Of a stretch of 64,000 nt of DNA, positions 25,901 through 32,888 are shown in pieces. The first letter of the stretch is position 1; each line of letters opens with the position of its first letter. A program made the translations under genes and the position numbers. Origin of the DNA: Lepas anatifera (lineage: Eukaryota; Arthropoda; Thecostraca; Lepadidae); the NCBI GenBank assembly GCA_034440635.1, contig JAOTON010001819.1, positions 1,085,001-1,149,000 of the forward strand. The letters run 5' to 3'. The notes beneath the pieces were generated by a model, which searched no databases, had not been told where the DNA came from, and saw only the letters and a list, made by a program, of their open reading frames with translations.

Positions 25901-28900
25901 CAAACTCTTTGAAAAATGGTAAATGTTCGCTTCACATGGTTCCTAGAATCTAGAGGTATTCTCAACAACAGCCAGTGTAGTTTTCGCAAGGGTCGGAGTA
26001 CCGTTGACCACCTCGTGTCCCTTGACACTGCCGTTCGAAGCGCATTCAAAGAAAGACGGCATGCAGGGGCGGTGTTCTTTGACGTCGTAGCCGCCTACGA
26101 TACTGCTTGGCGTCATGGAATTCTCACTAAGACATTCCAGTGTGGAATTCGCGGTCACTTAGGATTTTTTATCGAGAACTTCTTAATGGACAGGACATTC
26201 CGAGTTCGTGTTGGAGGGACCTACTCCAGGGTATTCTATCAGGAGGACGGTATTCCCCGGGGAAGTGTTATGAGTGTTGGATTTTTCGCGCTTGTCATCA
26301 GTGACATTACAGATCATCTACCACAGTCTATAAAAAGCTCGCTCTTTGTAGACGATCTTGCTATATAGACCACGTCGTCTACATCATCGTCCCTCTCGCG
26401 CCAACTTCAGCTGGCCACTAACCAGCTGAAATCCTGGAGTGGACGGAACGGGCTATATTTCTCAACGACGAAAATGGTCGGCGTGCACTTCTGTCGAAAA
26501 CGTCGACCCTGTCCTGATCCCAGAGTGATGCTAGGAGACAACCAGATTCCGTTTAAACCGGCAGCTAGATTTCTTGGAATTTCTCTCGACAAGCGCCTGA
26601 CCTATACTGTTCACCTTAAAAAACTTCGAGACAGGTGCTTTAGATCCTTAAATACCCTCAGATGCGTATCCAGAACATCATATGGGGCGGATAGGAAAAC
26701 TCTTCTCGTGCTGTATCGCTCACTCATCCGTTCGAAAATAGACTATGCTAGTTTTGTGCACGACTCGGCGTCTGACTCCGCGAAGCGCTGCTTAGACACC
26801 ATCCACCATAGTGCTATTCGTATAGCTACAGGTGCATTTCGCACCACACCGACAAGCAGCCTGCTTGTCGAAGCAAATGAACCTCCACTGGCGATGCGGC
26901 GTCGCCTTCTTGGCCAGAGGTACGCATACAAGCTGGCACAACTTCCGAGTCACCCAACACATAAGATGGTCTTCTCGCGCCGAGTTGTGCAGCATTTTGC
27001 CGACTTTTGCAGGGGATTGCCTTTCTGCGTTCGTGCGCGAAATTTAGCATTAGAGAGTGGAGTCCATTGGCGAATGATTGCCCTGGACGAACCGTCCGAA
27101 ATCCCTCCTTGGCAGATAGCAGAAACCGAGACATACTCATCTCTTGCTGGTTACGTGAAATCTAGTGTCCCCCCTATAGAAATGAATGCTCTGGCCTTAG
27201 AGCACATTTCACATTACAGTGAATATGTAAAGATATTCACAGATGGGTCGAAGACGAGAGCTGGGGTAGGATGCTCATTCGTTGTGGGCCCCACGACCAG
27301 AACATTTTCGCTTCCATCTCTTGCATCCGGGTTCACCTCTGAATTGATCGCCATTTCTAAAGCTCTGTGCTATATTGAAACACGTGACGAGAATCGTTTT
27401 GTAATTCTCACCGACTCACTCAGTAGCGTGCAGGCACTAACAATCTTCAACCCGCGCGATGGTCTTGTGCGTAAGATACGCCTTCACATTTCTCGATTAG
27501 GTCAAAACCAAAAGAAGATCCAGGTGTGTTGGATACCCAGCCATGTAGGAATAGGAGGCAATGAGGCAGCAGATGCAGCGGAAAAGCGTGCAGCGGAAAG
27601 AACATGTTCGCGTCGACTTCCAATCCCGGCCAGGGACTTGTTCCCCCATCTATTGTATCACCTCCGCAAAGCCTGGCAACAATCGTGGGAAATGCTTGCA
27701 AGCAAAAAACTACTCGAGATAAGGCCTGAACTCAGTGAGTGGCCTTGTGCATCGCGCCGATGTCGGCGAGAGGAGGTGGCCCTCTGCAGATTACGTACCG
27801 GCCATAGATTGGCCACCCATCGTTACCTCCTTTGTGGGGAAGCGAGGCCGCCCTGCCTGCGTTGTGGTGCACCCTTGTCAGTGAGGCACGTGCTGACGTC
27901 CTGCCCTGGGTATAACGGAGAGAGAACCACACACTTTGGCGAGAGACAGGAGCCTTTTGCTATGTCAGGGTTGGTCGCGACTCCCGTTTGATCGAACAAG
28001 TGCTGACTTTCCTGAAGGCCATCAATTTTAGAATCATCTATGACCTTGGTTAAGCGCAACATGCTCTGTGAGGATCTCAGATGAACACTGTTTGGCACAT
28101 TGTAGCCTAATGCCTTGTGCACATACCCTGGAGGTCCTCCGGGTGACGCTGCGCGGAGGGCTGCCTGGCGCGGAGCGCCTGACTCCCCCTGTGGAGTCTC
28201 ACGCCCCGTGCTGGGACTACACTGCCGTCCGGCGGAGGGCGGACGTGGATCACATGAAAATGTGCCTTGCGCTTGTCTTCCGTAGGAGGGCACCGCAGGG
28301 GGAGTCCGCCTGGGTGCCCAGCTGTTTGCTGGGCGCCCGGGCGGACTCAGGGACTGCCCCCTGGGTTTGGGGGTACGGAGTGGGCGTCGGAACTGACGCC
28401 CCGACGCCTCGTGCCGGGCGCTCTCTGCGCGGCGTTACCCGGTGGATCTTGTGGGGTGTCGGTTTTTTTCAGTACAGGAGGGACTGATGTTAGTAGTGTG
28501 TGCACTTCTCTGTTTGCTTTGTCATTTACCCGCACACGAGGTATTGACACCGAAAGGGGTAATGAGTCTCTGAATCACTCGTTCTTCTTGTTCCAGATGG
28601 AACAGTTTAAGCGATTGTACTGTTTTGGGCGCTATATGGCCTCGCCAGGCCCTAAGCCCAAATAACCAACCACCAAATCTGAACCTCAACCTGTTGTTCA
28701 TTCTTTATTTCAATCAGGGTAATAGAATTCAAATTTGAGAAAGCCGGGCTCGTGGGTAAAGGGTTTTAAGTAAACGATTATTTTCAGTGGTGGCCATTTG
28801 ACTGGGTATTTCCATTTTTATTGTGTGGTTGCTGCTGAAATTTCTCCATGAATTCAAGTCAGGTGCGTAGCCAGGATTTGGCTGAGGGGGCGTCGCCCCG

Positions 28901-31900
28901 AAAAGGGCCCCTGCGACTGCGCCAAAAGGGTCCTGATGGATAAAAAGGTCCCTGCTTGTTACAGAATAGAGTGCTGAAGAGGGCTTAAGGGGTCCTGTCT
29001 GGTATGAAATTACAAATTTGGCCACAGAGCATAGTGCGGGCGAGCCGCGCTTCGCGCGGCCCGTGTCCTCAGGGGGGCCCTTGGGGCCCTCAAGGGGGGC
29101 GGCTGTCCCTGCCTCCCCCTTGATTACGCCCTTGATTCAAGTGAAAACAGAGGGAGTGAATCTTGCTGATGTAGGTATAATTTCATAAATAAGTTTGTTT
29201 GAAAATATTTTGTTCAAATGGATAAGTTTTGGAAATTACCCTGCCTTTTAGACATTTCAGCTTGTTAAGGGTTCTAAAGGAAGACCTACCTCACCCGAGG
29301 CATTGTTTTGGTAGGTATTCCAGACTTTGCTTTACTTATATCTTAATAATGTAGGTTTGCGGCTTAATCATGTGTTGCCTTGTACGATTGGTGCTTTTTG
29401 TGTTGAAAAATCTGAACTCGGGAGGATTCGGATTTGTGGGTTCCTCAAGTGGGTTTAACTTTTGTTAATACAGTTAATTTTAATATCTGTCATGCTTATT
29501 TGTTTTTCAGGTGCATATTTTGTTTTAGTACGTGTAATTGTTTTCGGAGATTTCTAATCCTACATTTGCTTTTTTCCCCTTTTTGTTGTTAATTTTGACC
29601 TCTTTTTCTCCTGAATTTCGACATCCCACACTGTGCAGAAAAGTAAGTTCATGACACTGTGACATGAACAGAGGGCAAACGTGGTGCAGTGTCCAGAGAC
29701 GTGCTATTTTAGGAAAACCGGGCTTACACGAGGGAGTGAATGGAGTTATTATGAGAACACAAGACCTTTTGTCCCAACATTGCGTTGTTATTAAGTATCA
29801 TACTGCTGAAAACACTCGCCTGTCCATCGAACTGTCCAGCTAACGTACATTGTCACCGGCTTCTCCTGTGCCGGAGCGGTACCTGCTGAGGCCGCAGGCC
29901 GAGGTTTTGTTATGCAGTCCTAAGCATTTTTGAGGTGAGGTCACTTTACCTGACCTGGTAAGCTGACCTGATATGATCTTGAGCTAAAATTTTCAGGAAA
30001 GATGTAAAAGTCATAAAGGAACAGCTAGACTAAGTTTGGCGGTGCTGGGCGCCGCCGTTTTCCGGTCACTTTGGAAAGACCCGAAGGGCTTTCTCCCCAC
30101 CCGAGAGAAGGTGAAGCAGAGTGGTGCAGTGGCAGTGTGGTTGGGACCGGCAGGCGGGAGCGGGAGGACCTGTACATGATGGCCGCCGGCTACGCCCGCG
30201 TGTACCACCGACTGCAGCAGCTGTGCCTGTCGGGCCACGGACCGCCCGACGCCGCCGCCGGCCTCACGCTGGCCTTGTCGGCTCTCAACTATGCTGAGGT
30301 GGCCGGTGGCGCCCTCTCGCCCAGCGGCCGCGCACACGTGTTCGCCTGCGCTGCCCTGCAGCTCAAACACTCGCTGCCAGAGCCACTGCTGTGGCTGGCG
30401 CGGCTGATGCTTGCCAAAGGTCTGCGCGGTCTGGAGACGGTGCCGCCGGCACTGCTCTGGCTGGCCAGCGACGATGGACAGCGCTTCTTCATGGAGCACA
30501 AGTGGACGTACGAGCCGGAGCGCAGCAGTCTGTTTTCGGCAGCGGCACCGGCGTCACCGCTGCTCTACGCGCGCGGTCTCTTCCACGAACACCTGCTGGA
30601 GCGCACGCTGCAGACGCTGACCATGCCGGGCGCGCGGTGTGTGGACGTGTGCGACGCCGCTCTTCTGCGGCGCAGTCACATGGCCGACGCACTGCGCTAT
30701 TGTCAGCTCATCATGGATACCACCGAGCCGTCAGGGCCGGACGCAGCCATTCGGTGGTGGGCTGGCGTGGTTGAGCTGGTCGCGGTCTGGTGGCTGGGCC
30801 AGGACCAGCACGCCCACCAGCTGTTTGGCCGTGTGCAGGCGCTGCCGGCCACGCTGCGCGACTGCGGCGACCCGCTGCCGCGCGCCGTGCGTGTGGCGGT
30901 GCAGGCCTGGAGGACTCAGGCAGAGGGCTGCGGCCCGCCGCAGGTGCTGGCAGCCTGCCGCGCCGCCGCCGCCCTCCTGGAGGAGAGTGTGGCAGGCGGC
31001 CAGTGTCCCGGCGCCACCAGCGTGGCCTCTCAGGTGAGCTACCTCCGCTATGTGCCAGTTTAATGAGCTATTTGTACTAGAAACGTTTTGGTACAGATAT
31101 TTATCTGATTTTTTATTTTCATTTTTTGTAGGTCGCTTTTCATGGAAAGCCAAGGTATCAATAGTTAAAACTTTTAGCAGGAGGGGACATGATCCTTCCT
31201 GTCCCCATGACTATGAAGTTTTGGATGGCTGTTGTGTAAGTGATATGGTACTGGATCGGTGGATGTACCAACCATTGTGTCACCCTATGGTTGCCATTTG
31301 ACCTTAGAAGTCGGCACGCCTTTAAAACCTCAACGGTGATGGTGATTATAGCACCCTGGTTTGAGTTCAGCAAGCCTACTCTCGCCGCGCGTCGCGGCGG
31401 TGCATTGTAGTTGCATTGCACGTGCGATGTCCGGTGCAATGTTTCCGCAGTGCAGCGCTGCGGCGGGCGCAGTCTGGCTGCGACGGCAATGTAGGATTTG
31501 AGCAGCAGCAGCAGCAGCAGTTAGTGACGCGCTGCTGTCCGGTGTGGTGTCGGCAGCACCTGCAGCTGCTGGTGTGTGACCTGCTGCTGCAGACCTACAC
31601 TGTGGTCTGGGAGCAGCGGCCAGTCGCGCCGCCCCAGCTGGCCCAGTTCCAGCAGACGCTGGCCTGCCTGCGCGCCGTCAGCGTGCGGCTGCCTTCTGCG
31701 CTGAGCCGCGTCTTCCTGCACGAGGCGACGGTGCGGATGATGGCAGGCGCCGCTCCCGGCCGCACCCAGCAGCTGCTAGAGAGGTCGCTGCGCCACCGCG
31801 GCGGCCGCAACTACTCAGTGCTCTGTGGTGAGTGGCCTCCGCCGCACACACTTGCTGGGCTTGTCTGAATGCGCTGTGTGATATCAAGGCTTGTGACAGG

Positions 31901-32310
31901 CGTGCCTACCTTTATCTCTCAGGGCATCCGATCTCTATTTTTAGCATATAGGTCAAATATTTATAGTCCGTGAATGTTGTTCTTTACAGTGTGAGAGTGT
32001 GTATGAGTTGTTGGTCGGGTCACCAGAGAGATGGGCCGGGGGACACGACCAGTGACCTGCTGACCGCGCGCTGCCGTCCACAGGCTCGGAGACACAGCCA
32101 CACCAGTATGTGGGCGAGCGTGAGCACGCTATTGCGCTGATGATGGCCTGCAAGCACCTGCCGGAGGGCCTGTTGTCCTATCCCGGCGAGCGTGCCGGCA
32201 TGTTGACCGAGGCTGCTGCCGTTCTGGAGAAGATCGGCGACAAGCGGCGTCTCAACGACTGCTTTCAAATGCTAAAGAGCGTCGGCGCTTCCTTCCCCGG
32301 CGGCAGCTGA
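4780..32310 (+). CDS. SREBP: SREBP transcription factor, C-terminal half (5 exons, 5' part outside window)
   Basis: Joined exons are 4780-4961, 5658-5839, 30154-31033, 31557-31827 and 32084-32310; all have AG/GT borders and compatible phases, giving about 579 residues before TGA. SREBPs are ER-membrane bHLH-zip precursors. When sterol is low, SCAP carries them to the Golgi, where proteases free the N-terminal factor that activates lipid genes. The window holds the second membrane helix, the YGEP motif just after it, and the whole cytosolic regulatory domain that binds SCAP. Family blocks seen include ALGRPLP-like (LGRPLP), [22 protein letters not shown] and VFLHEAT. The bHLH domain, first helix and lumenal loop are not in the window. 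The second intron is 24.3 kb and full of transposons. No AATAAA was seen in the 600 bases after the stop. Identification rests on family motifs and is strong. Confidence 0.93.
5449..5568 (+). repeat. 60-bp tandem duplication in SREBP intron
   Basis: Two head-to-tail copies of TTGTCTGCCGTGAG(T/G)TGGTGGTTTCTGGGCTGCGG... lie 90 bases before the acceptor at 5658. They differ at few positions, so the duplication is young. Confidence 0.8.
5658..5839 (+). CDS. SREBP: SREBP exon: start of the regulatory domain
   Basis: The acceptor GGCCGGCAG precedes 5658 and the donor AG|GTGAGA follows 5839. The exon joins in phase 0 to the helix exon and leaves two bases of a codon. It encodes [18 protein letters not shown], which matches the conserved ALRALGRPLPTS block of animal SREBPs, then a helical segment ending RRGHRFLMA. 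Confidence 0.9.
5840..7488 (+). other. Start of the 24.3-kb SREBP intron, no gene seen
   Basis: Donor GTGAGA at 5840. AT-rich intron DNA with a 24-bp perfect palindrome at 6386-6409 (TTTGTGCAGTACTGCACAAA core) and an ORF at 6968-7246 without any recognisable domain. Confidence 0.6.
7493..8516. mobile_element. TTAA element, CCCTCGCCCCACCGGG family, copy 1, with DR4 nuclear-receptor-type repeats
   Basis: TTAA at 7489-7492 and 8517-8520; ends CCCTCGCCCCACCGGG and CCGGTGGGGCGCGGG are inverted. The 1019-bp copy at 60791-61809 is in the opposite orientation. Non-coding. AGGTCA direct repeats with a 4-base spacer lie at 7660-7675, 7970-7985, 8126-8141 and, inverted, 8318-8333; an everted pair follows at 8328-8343. 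Both ends carry a CCATCGATGG palindrome. Confidence 0.85.
8658..10055 (+). repeat. 50-bp minisatellite built from a MITE terminus
   Basis: About 28 copies of a 50-bp unit that begins ATAGGCGGATCCAGG, followed by ACATCAGTACGGGGGTGGGG and a CTCGAGC segment. The first 15 bases equal the terminal inverted repeat of the MULE-like MITE family (23992-24235). A longer, roughly 198-bp period is visible: the variant TATGGGCGTGGGGATAAGG occurs near 8880 and again near 9078. Confidence 0.9.
10056..10336. mobile_element. MULE-like MITE copy joined to the 50-bp array
   Basis: Left end ATAGGCGGATCAAGG continues directly from the array; the interior (GGTAAAACCTATCAGGTG, GCACGTGCCCCC) matches, in inverse or direct sense, the copies at 24.0 and 62.2 kb. 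The right end CCTGAATTCATCTAT is decayed. Confidence 0.6.
10450..11200 (+). repeat. Degenerate tandem repeat of about 135 bp with TGCGCATGCGCA-like core
   Basis: CATGCGCA or a close variant occurs at 10578, 10711, 10847, 10983 and 11119, spaced 133-136 bases. Other parts recur two periods apart, for example GGCCATCTCGG near 10607 and GGCTATCTCGG near 10872. The core TGCGCATGCGCA is the consensus site of NRF-1 in vertebrates; function here is unknown. Confidence 0.6.
11310..11560 (+). repeat. Dispersed repeat of about 245 bp, copy 1
   Basis: Starts ACATGAACAGAGGGCAAACG and ends near GAGGCCGCAGGCCGAGGT. A second copy in the same orientation is at 29663-29906. Both lie in the same SREBP intron. 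No terminal repeats or coding potential seen; it could be a SINE or a MITE remnant. Confidence 0.7.
11606..12544. other. Intron DNA with a short TTAA-element end
   Basis: TTAA at 11602-11605 is followed by CCCTCGCCCCACGGGGG, a solo end of the family at 7493-8516. The rest, to 12544, shows no gene or repeat that I can name. Confidence 0.4.
12545..13167 (+). pseudogene. Reverse-transcriptase fragment of an I/Nimb-like LINE
   Basis: Reads [19 protein letters not shown], then [44 protein letters not shown] and [10 protein letters not shown], the N-terminal half of the RT domain. A frameshift near 13095 moves the frame to [10 protein letters not shown]. The fragment stops where TTAA-family sequence begins at about 13168. 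It is close to the LINEs at 19.7 and 24.4 kb. Confidence 0.85.
13168..13538. mobile_element. TTAA element, CACGCGCATTGACGGGG family, 3' fragment
   Basis: Ends CCCCGTCAATGCGCGTG followed by TTAA (13539-13542); the matching left end is missing. TGACCT/AGGTCA hexamers recur as in the complete copies. Confidence 0.7.
13626..13667. repeat. Perfect 42-bp palindrome without spacer
   Basis: The right half is the exact inverse of the left half, GCCCCTATGCATACCCCATAG, centred on the AGCT at 13645-13648. Every position pairs. Confidence 0.95.
13668..14638. other. Intron DNA, nothing recognised
   Basis: AT-rich, short ORFs only. Confidence 0.4.
14640..15066. mobile_element. Non-autonomous element with GGGGCGGACCC-type ends and an internal 125-bp repeat
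   Basis: Left AGGGGCGGACCCAG and right CTGCGTCCGCCAATGG are imperfectly inverted. Inside, a unit containing CTCTCCAAGTACATGATCGC and a G-run occurs about three times with a 120-130-base period. A diverged inverse copy is at about 45945-46230. Confidence 0.55.
15067..15852. other. Intron DNA with a small ORF at 15312-15506
   Basis: The 64-codon plus-strand ORF reads [20 protein letters not shown] and ends [17 protein letters not shown]. It has helical, protein-like composition and a faint resemblance to the C-terminal half of CARD domains. It may be an exon relic; no splice context supports it. Confidence 0.25.
15853..16960 (+). mobile_element. I/Nimb-like LINE 'outer', 5' segment with ORF1
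   Basis: First part of an element continued at 23679. The 5' end is truncated; homology with the inner LINE's ORF1 starts at TDTLVLTFD. The segment ends exactly at GCACCAATAACAG, the target duplicated by the inner LINE. Confidence 0.85.
15853..16960 (+). pseudogene. LINE ORF1 (gag-like, CCHC knuckles), split
   Basis: Gag-like ORF1 proteins bind LINE RNA. Three knuckle-like motifs are visible: [27 protein letters not shown] and [15 protein letters not shown], followed by a proline/serine-rich tail. The frame is open to the insertion point and, after the inner LINE, continues at 23679 as [18 protein letters not shown] in the same phase. Confidence 0.85.
18090..19615 (+). pseudogene. Inner LINE ORF1 (gag-like), frameshifted
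   Basis: Fragments in three frames read [71 protein letters not shown] and [16 protein letters not shown], then proline-rich repeats and a tail [15 protein letters not shown]. Frame changes occur near 18220, 18310, 18650 and 19200. Three zinc knuckles are preserved in order. Confidence 0.8.
19703..23427 (+). pseudogene. Inner LINE ORF2: APE endonuclease, reverse transcriptase, RNase H
   Basis: Opens [20 protein letters not shown] (endonuclease start), then [24 protein letters not shown] and GSDHFPI. RT blocks are [34 protein letters not shown] and [20 protein letters not shown]. The catalytic box reads FVDN instead of FVDD. RNase H shows [16 protein letters not shown] and [11 protein letters not shown], and, after a frameshift near 22830, [13 protein letters not shown]. 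In-frame TGA stops at 21301 and 21528 both replace conserved tryptophans. The end has a zinc-like [17 protein letters not shown] motif. Confidence 0.9.
23679..24349 (+). pseudogene. Outer LINE ORF1, C-terminal part, interrupted by a MITE
   Basis: Proline-rich tail in frame with the 5' segment; a frameshift before 23850 leads to [20 protein letters not shown] and [14 protein letters not shown]. The MITE at 23992-24235 splits the frame, which resumes as [20 protein letters not shown] and stops at 24347. Confidence 0.75.
23992..24235. mobile_element. MULE-like MITE with 15-bp inverted ends and 10-bp target duplication
   Basis: ATAGGCGGATCCAGG and its exact inverse CCTGGATCCGCCTAT bound 244 bp. 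The flanks GGTAGCAGAT (23982-23991 and 24236-24245) are identical. A 9-11-bp duplication is typical of Mutator-like elements. The interior has GCGCCCCCTGAAA repeats and GGCACGTGCCCCC. Inserted in LINE ORF1. Confidence 0.88.
24375..28053 (+). pseudogene. Outer LINE ORF2: endonuclease, reverse transcriptase, RNase H
   Basis: Endonuclease pieces: [33 protein letters not shown] and [12 protein letters not shown] pieces: [49 protein letters not shown] and the intact catalytic FVDD. The RNase H residues are all present ([38 protein letters not shown]). A C-terminal [19 protein letters not shown] motif follows. Stops at 24492 (Tyr to TAA) and 26366 (Trp to TAG) and frameshifts near 25000, 25850 and 27945 inactivate it. 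The region 26474-27990 is one clean frame. Confidence 0.9.
28681..29662. other. Intron DNA with a possible MITE at 28863-29136
   Basis: GTGCGTAGCCAGGATTTGG at 28863 and TTGATTACGCCCTTG near 29120 look like degenerate ends around a G-rich interior. The rest is AT-rich with no gene. Confidence 0.35.
29663..29906 (+). repeat. Dispersed repeat of about 245 bp, copy 2
   Basis: ACATGAACAGAGGGCAAACG to GAGGCCGCAGGCCGAGGT, same order and direction as 11310-11560, with about 10% differences by eye. Confidence 0.7.
29915..30110. mobile_element. TTAA-family remnant next to an SREBP splice acceptor
   Basis: TTTTTGAGGTGAGGTCACTT, TGACCTGGTAAGCTGACCTG and GGCGCCGCCGTTTTCC correspond to 2655-2830 of copy 1 of the CACGCGCATTGACGGGG family. 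Neither end is preserved. It stops about 45 bases before the acceptor at 30153. Confidence 0.55.
30154..31033 (+). CDS. SREBP: SREBP exon: main body of the regulatory (SCAP-binding) domain
   Basis: This is the longest exon, 880 bases, GC-rich and uninterrupted. The acceptor ACCGGCAG is followed by a single G that completes the codon left open 24.3 kb upstream. The donor is CAG|GTGAGC. Conserved blocks in order are [60 protein letters not shown] and KWWA-like [11 protein letters not shown]. The clean frame and constraint contrast sharply with the decayed transposons on its left. A remnant of a TTAA element ends within about 50 bases of the acceptor. Confidence 0.93.
31557..31827 (+). CDS. SREBP: SREBP exon: CDLLL and VFLHEAT blocks
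   Basis: Acceptor GTCGGCAG|CAC, donor TGTG|GTGAGT, phase 0 to phase 1. It encodes [20 protein letters not shown] and [18 protein letters not shown], then [14 protein letters not shown], all hallmarks of the C-terminal SREBP domain. An acceptor nine bases downstream (CTGCAG) is also possible in frame. A short CAG/GCA run sits in the intron just upstream (31502-31520). Confidence 0.92.
32084..32310 (+). CDS. SREBP: SREBP last coding exon
   Basis: Acceptor CGTCCACAG|GC; the two first bases complete a glycine codon. It encodes [18 protein letters not shown], then [20 protein letters not shown] and [14 protein letters not shown], matching the conserved C-terminal end of the family. TGA is at 32308-32310. 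Confidence 0.93.
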
Positions 32311-32888
32311 GCGCCCTGGGCGCACAGTGGCCCTCTCCCTCCCCGTTCGATGTGGCTATTTATTGTCTCCTCTCCTGGTCCGGGGTGCCGGATGGCGTTG
32401 GGGCTTTGACGAACTGAGAATGTGTGGTGGAATGCAGTCCCCGTTCGAGTTTCCTCACTGCGTGAAGTTCTGACGTCGGCATTTAACAGTTTAAGCACAT
32501 GAGGAATTAAGTATTTTTGACCGGGCAAAGGAAGAAAACTACCGCATCGATTTCGTTGAAAGTGTCTTTGAATGTGTCTTTGCTCTTGAAATATTTCATC
32601 GAAAACTTGCGTTAGCTGTTTTCTTTCAGAAAACCTTAGAAACCTGGAGAACTTGAACCAACCTGGTATTCCGGGGCCTTGTTGGAATGTTAAAGGGCAG
32701 GCCGGCCGGCGGCACCTGTCGGCTGTCACAGGGCCAGCTGCTCTGCGTTGGCAACAAACTGCACACCTTCCCAGTTCCGACGCTTCTCCAGAATACACTG
32801 ACTTTTTCGAAAACAGCGCTGAAACCTAGCCCGTTGATGTGTTCGTCTGGTAAACTGGCTTGGGCCGGTTCTCGGTTCTTGTGATGAG
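32311..32888 (+). other. SREBP: SREBP 3' UTR and flank
   Basis: Sequence after the stop without a clear polyadenylation signal. It leads directly into the 38-bp minisatellite, whose first degenerate units start near 32850. Confidence 0.45.

Larger units (their letters stand above)
23679..28680 (+). mobile_element. I/Nimb-like LINE 'outer', 3' segment
   Basis: Continues the element interrupted at 16960: end of ORF1, ORF2 and a GC-rich 3' UTR (28054 to about 28680) ending near CCCAAATAACCAACCACCAAA. The exact 3' border is uncertain because no second target duplication was identified for the truncated 5' end. Confidence 0.82.
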
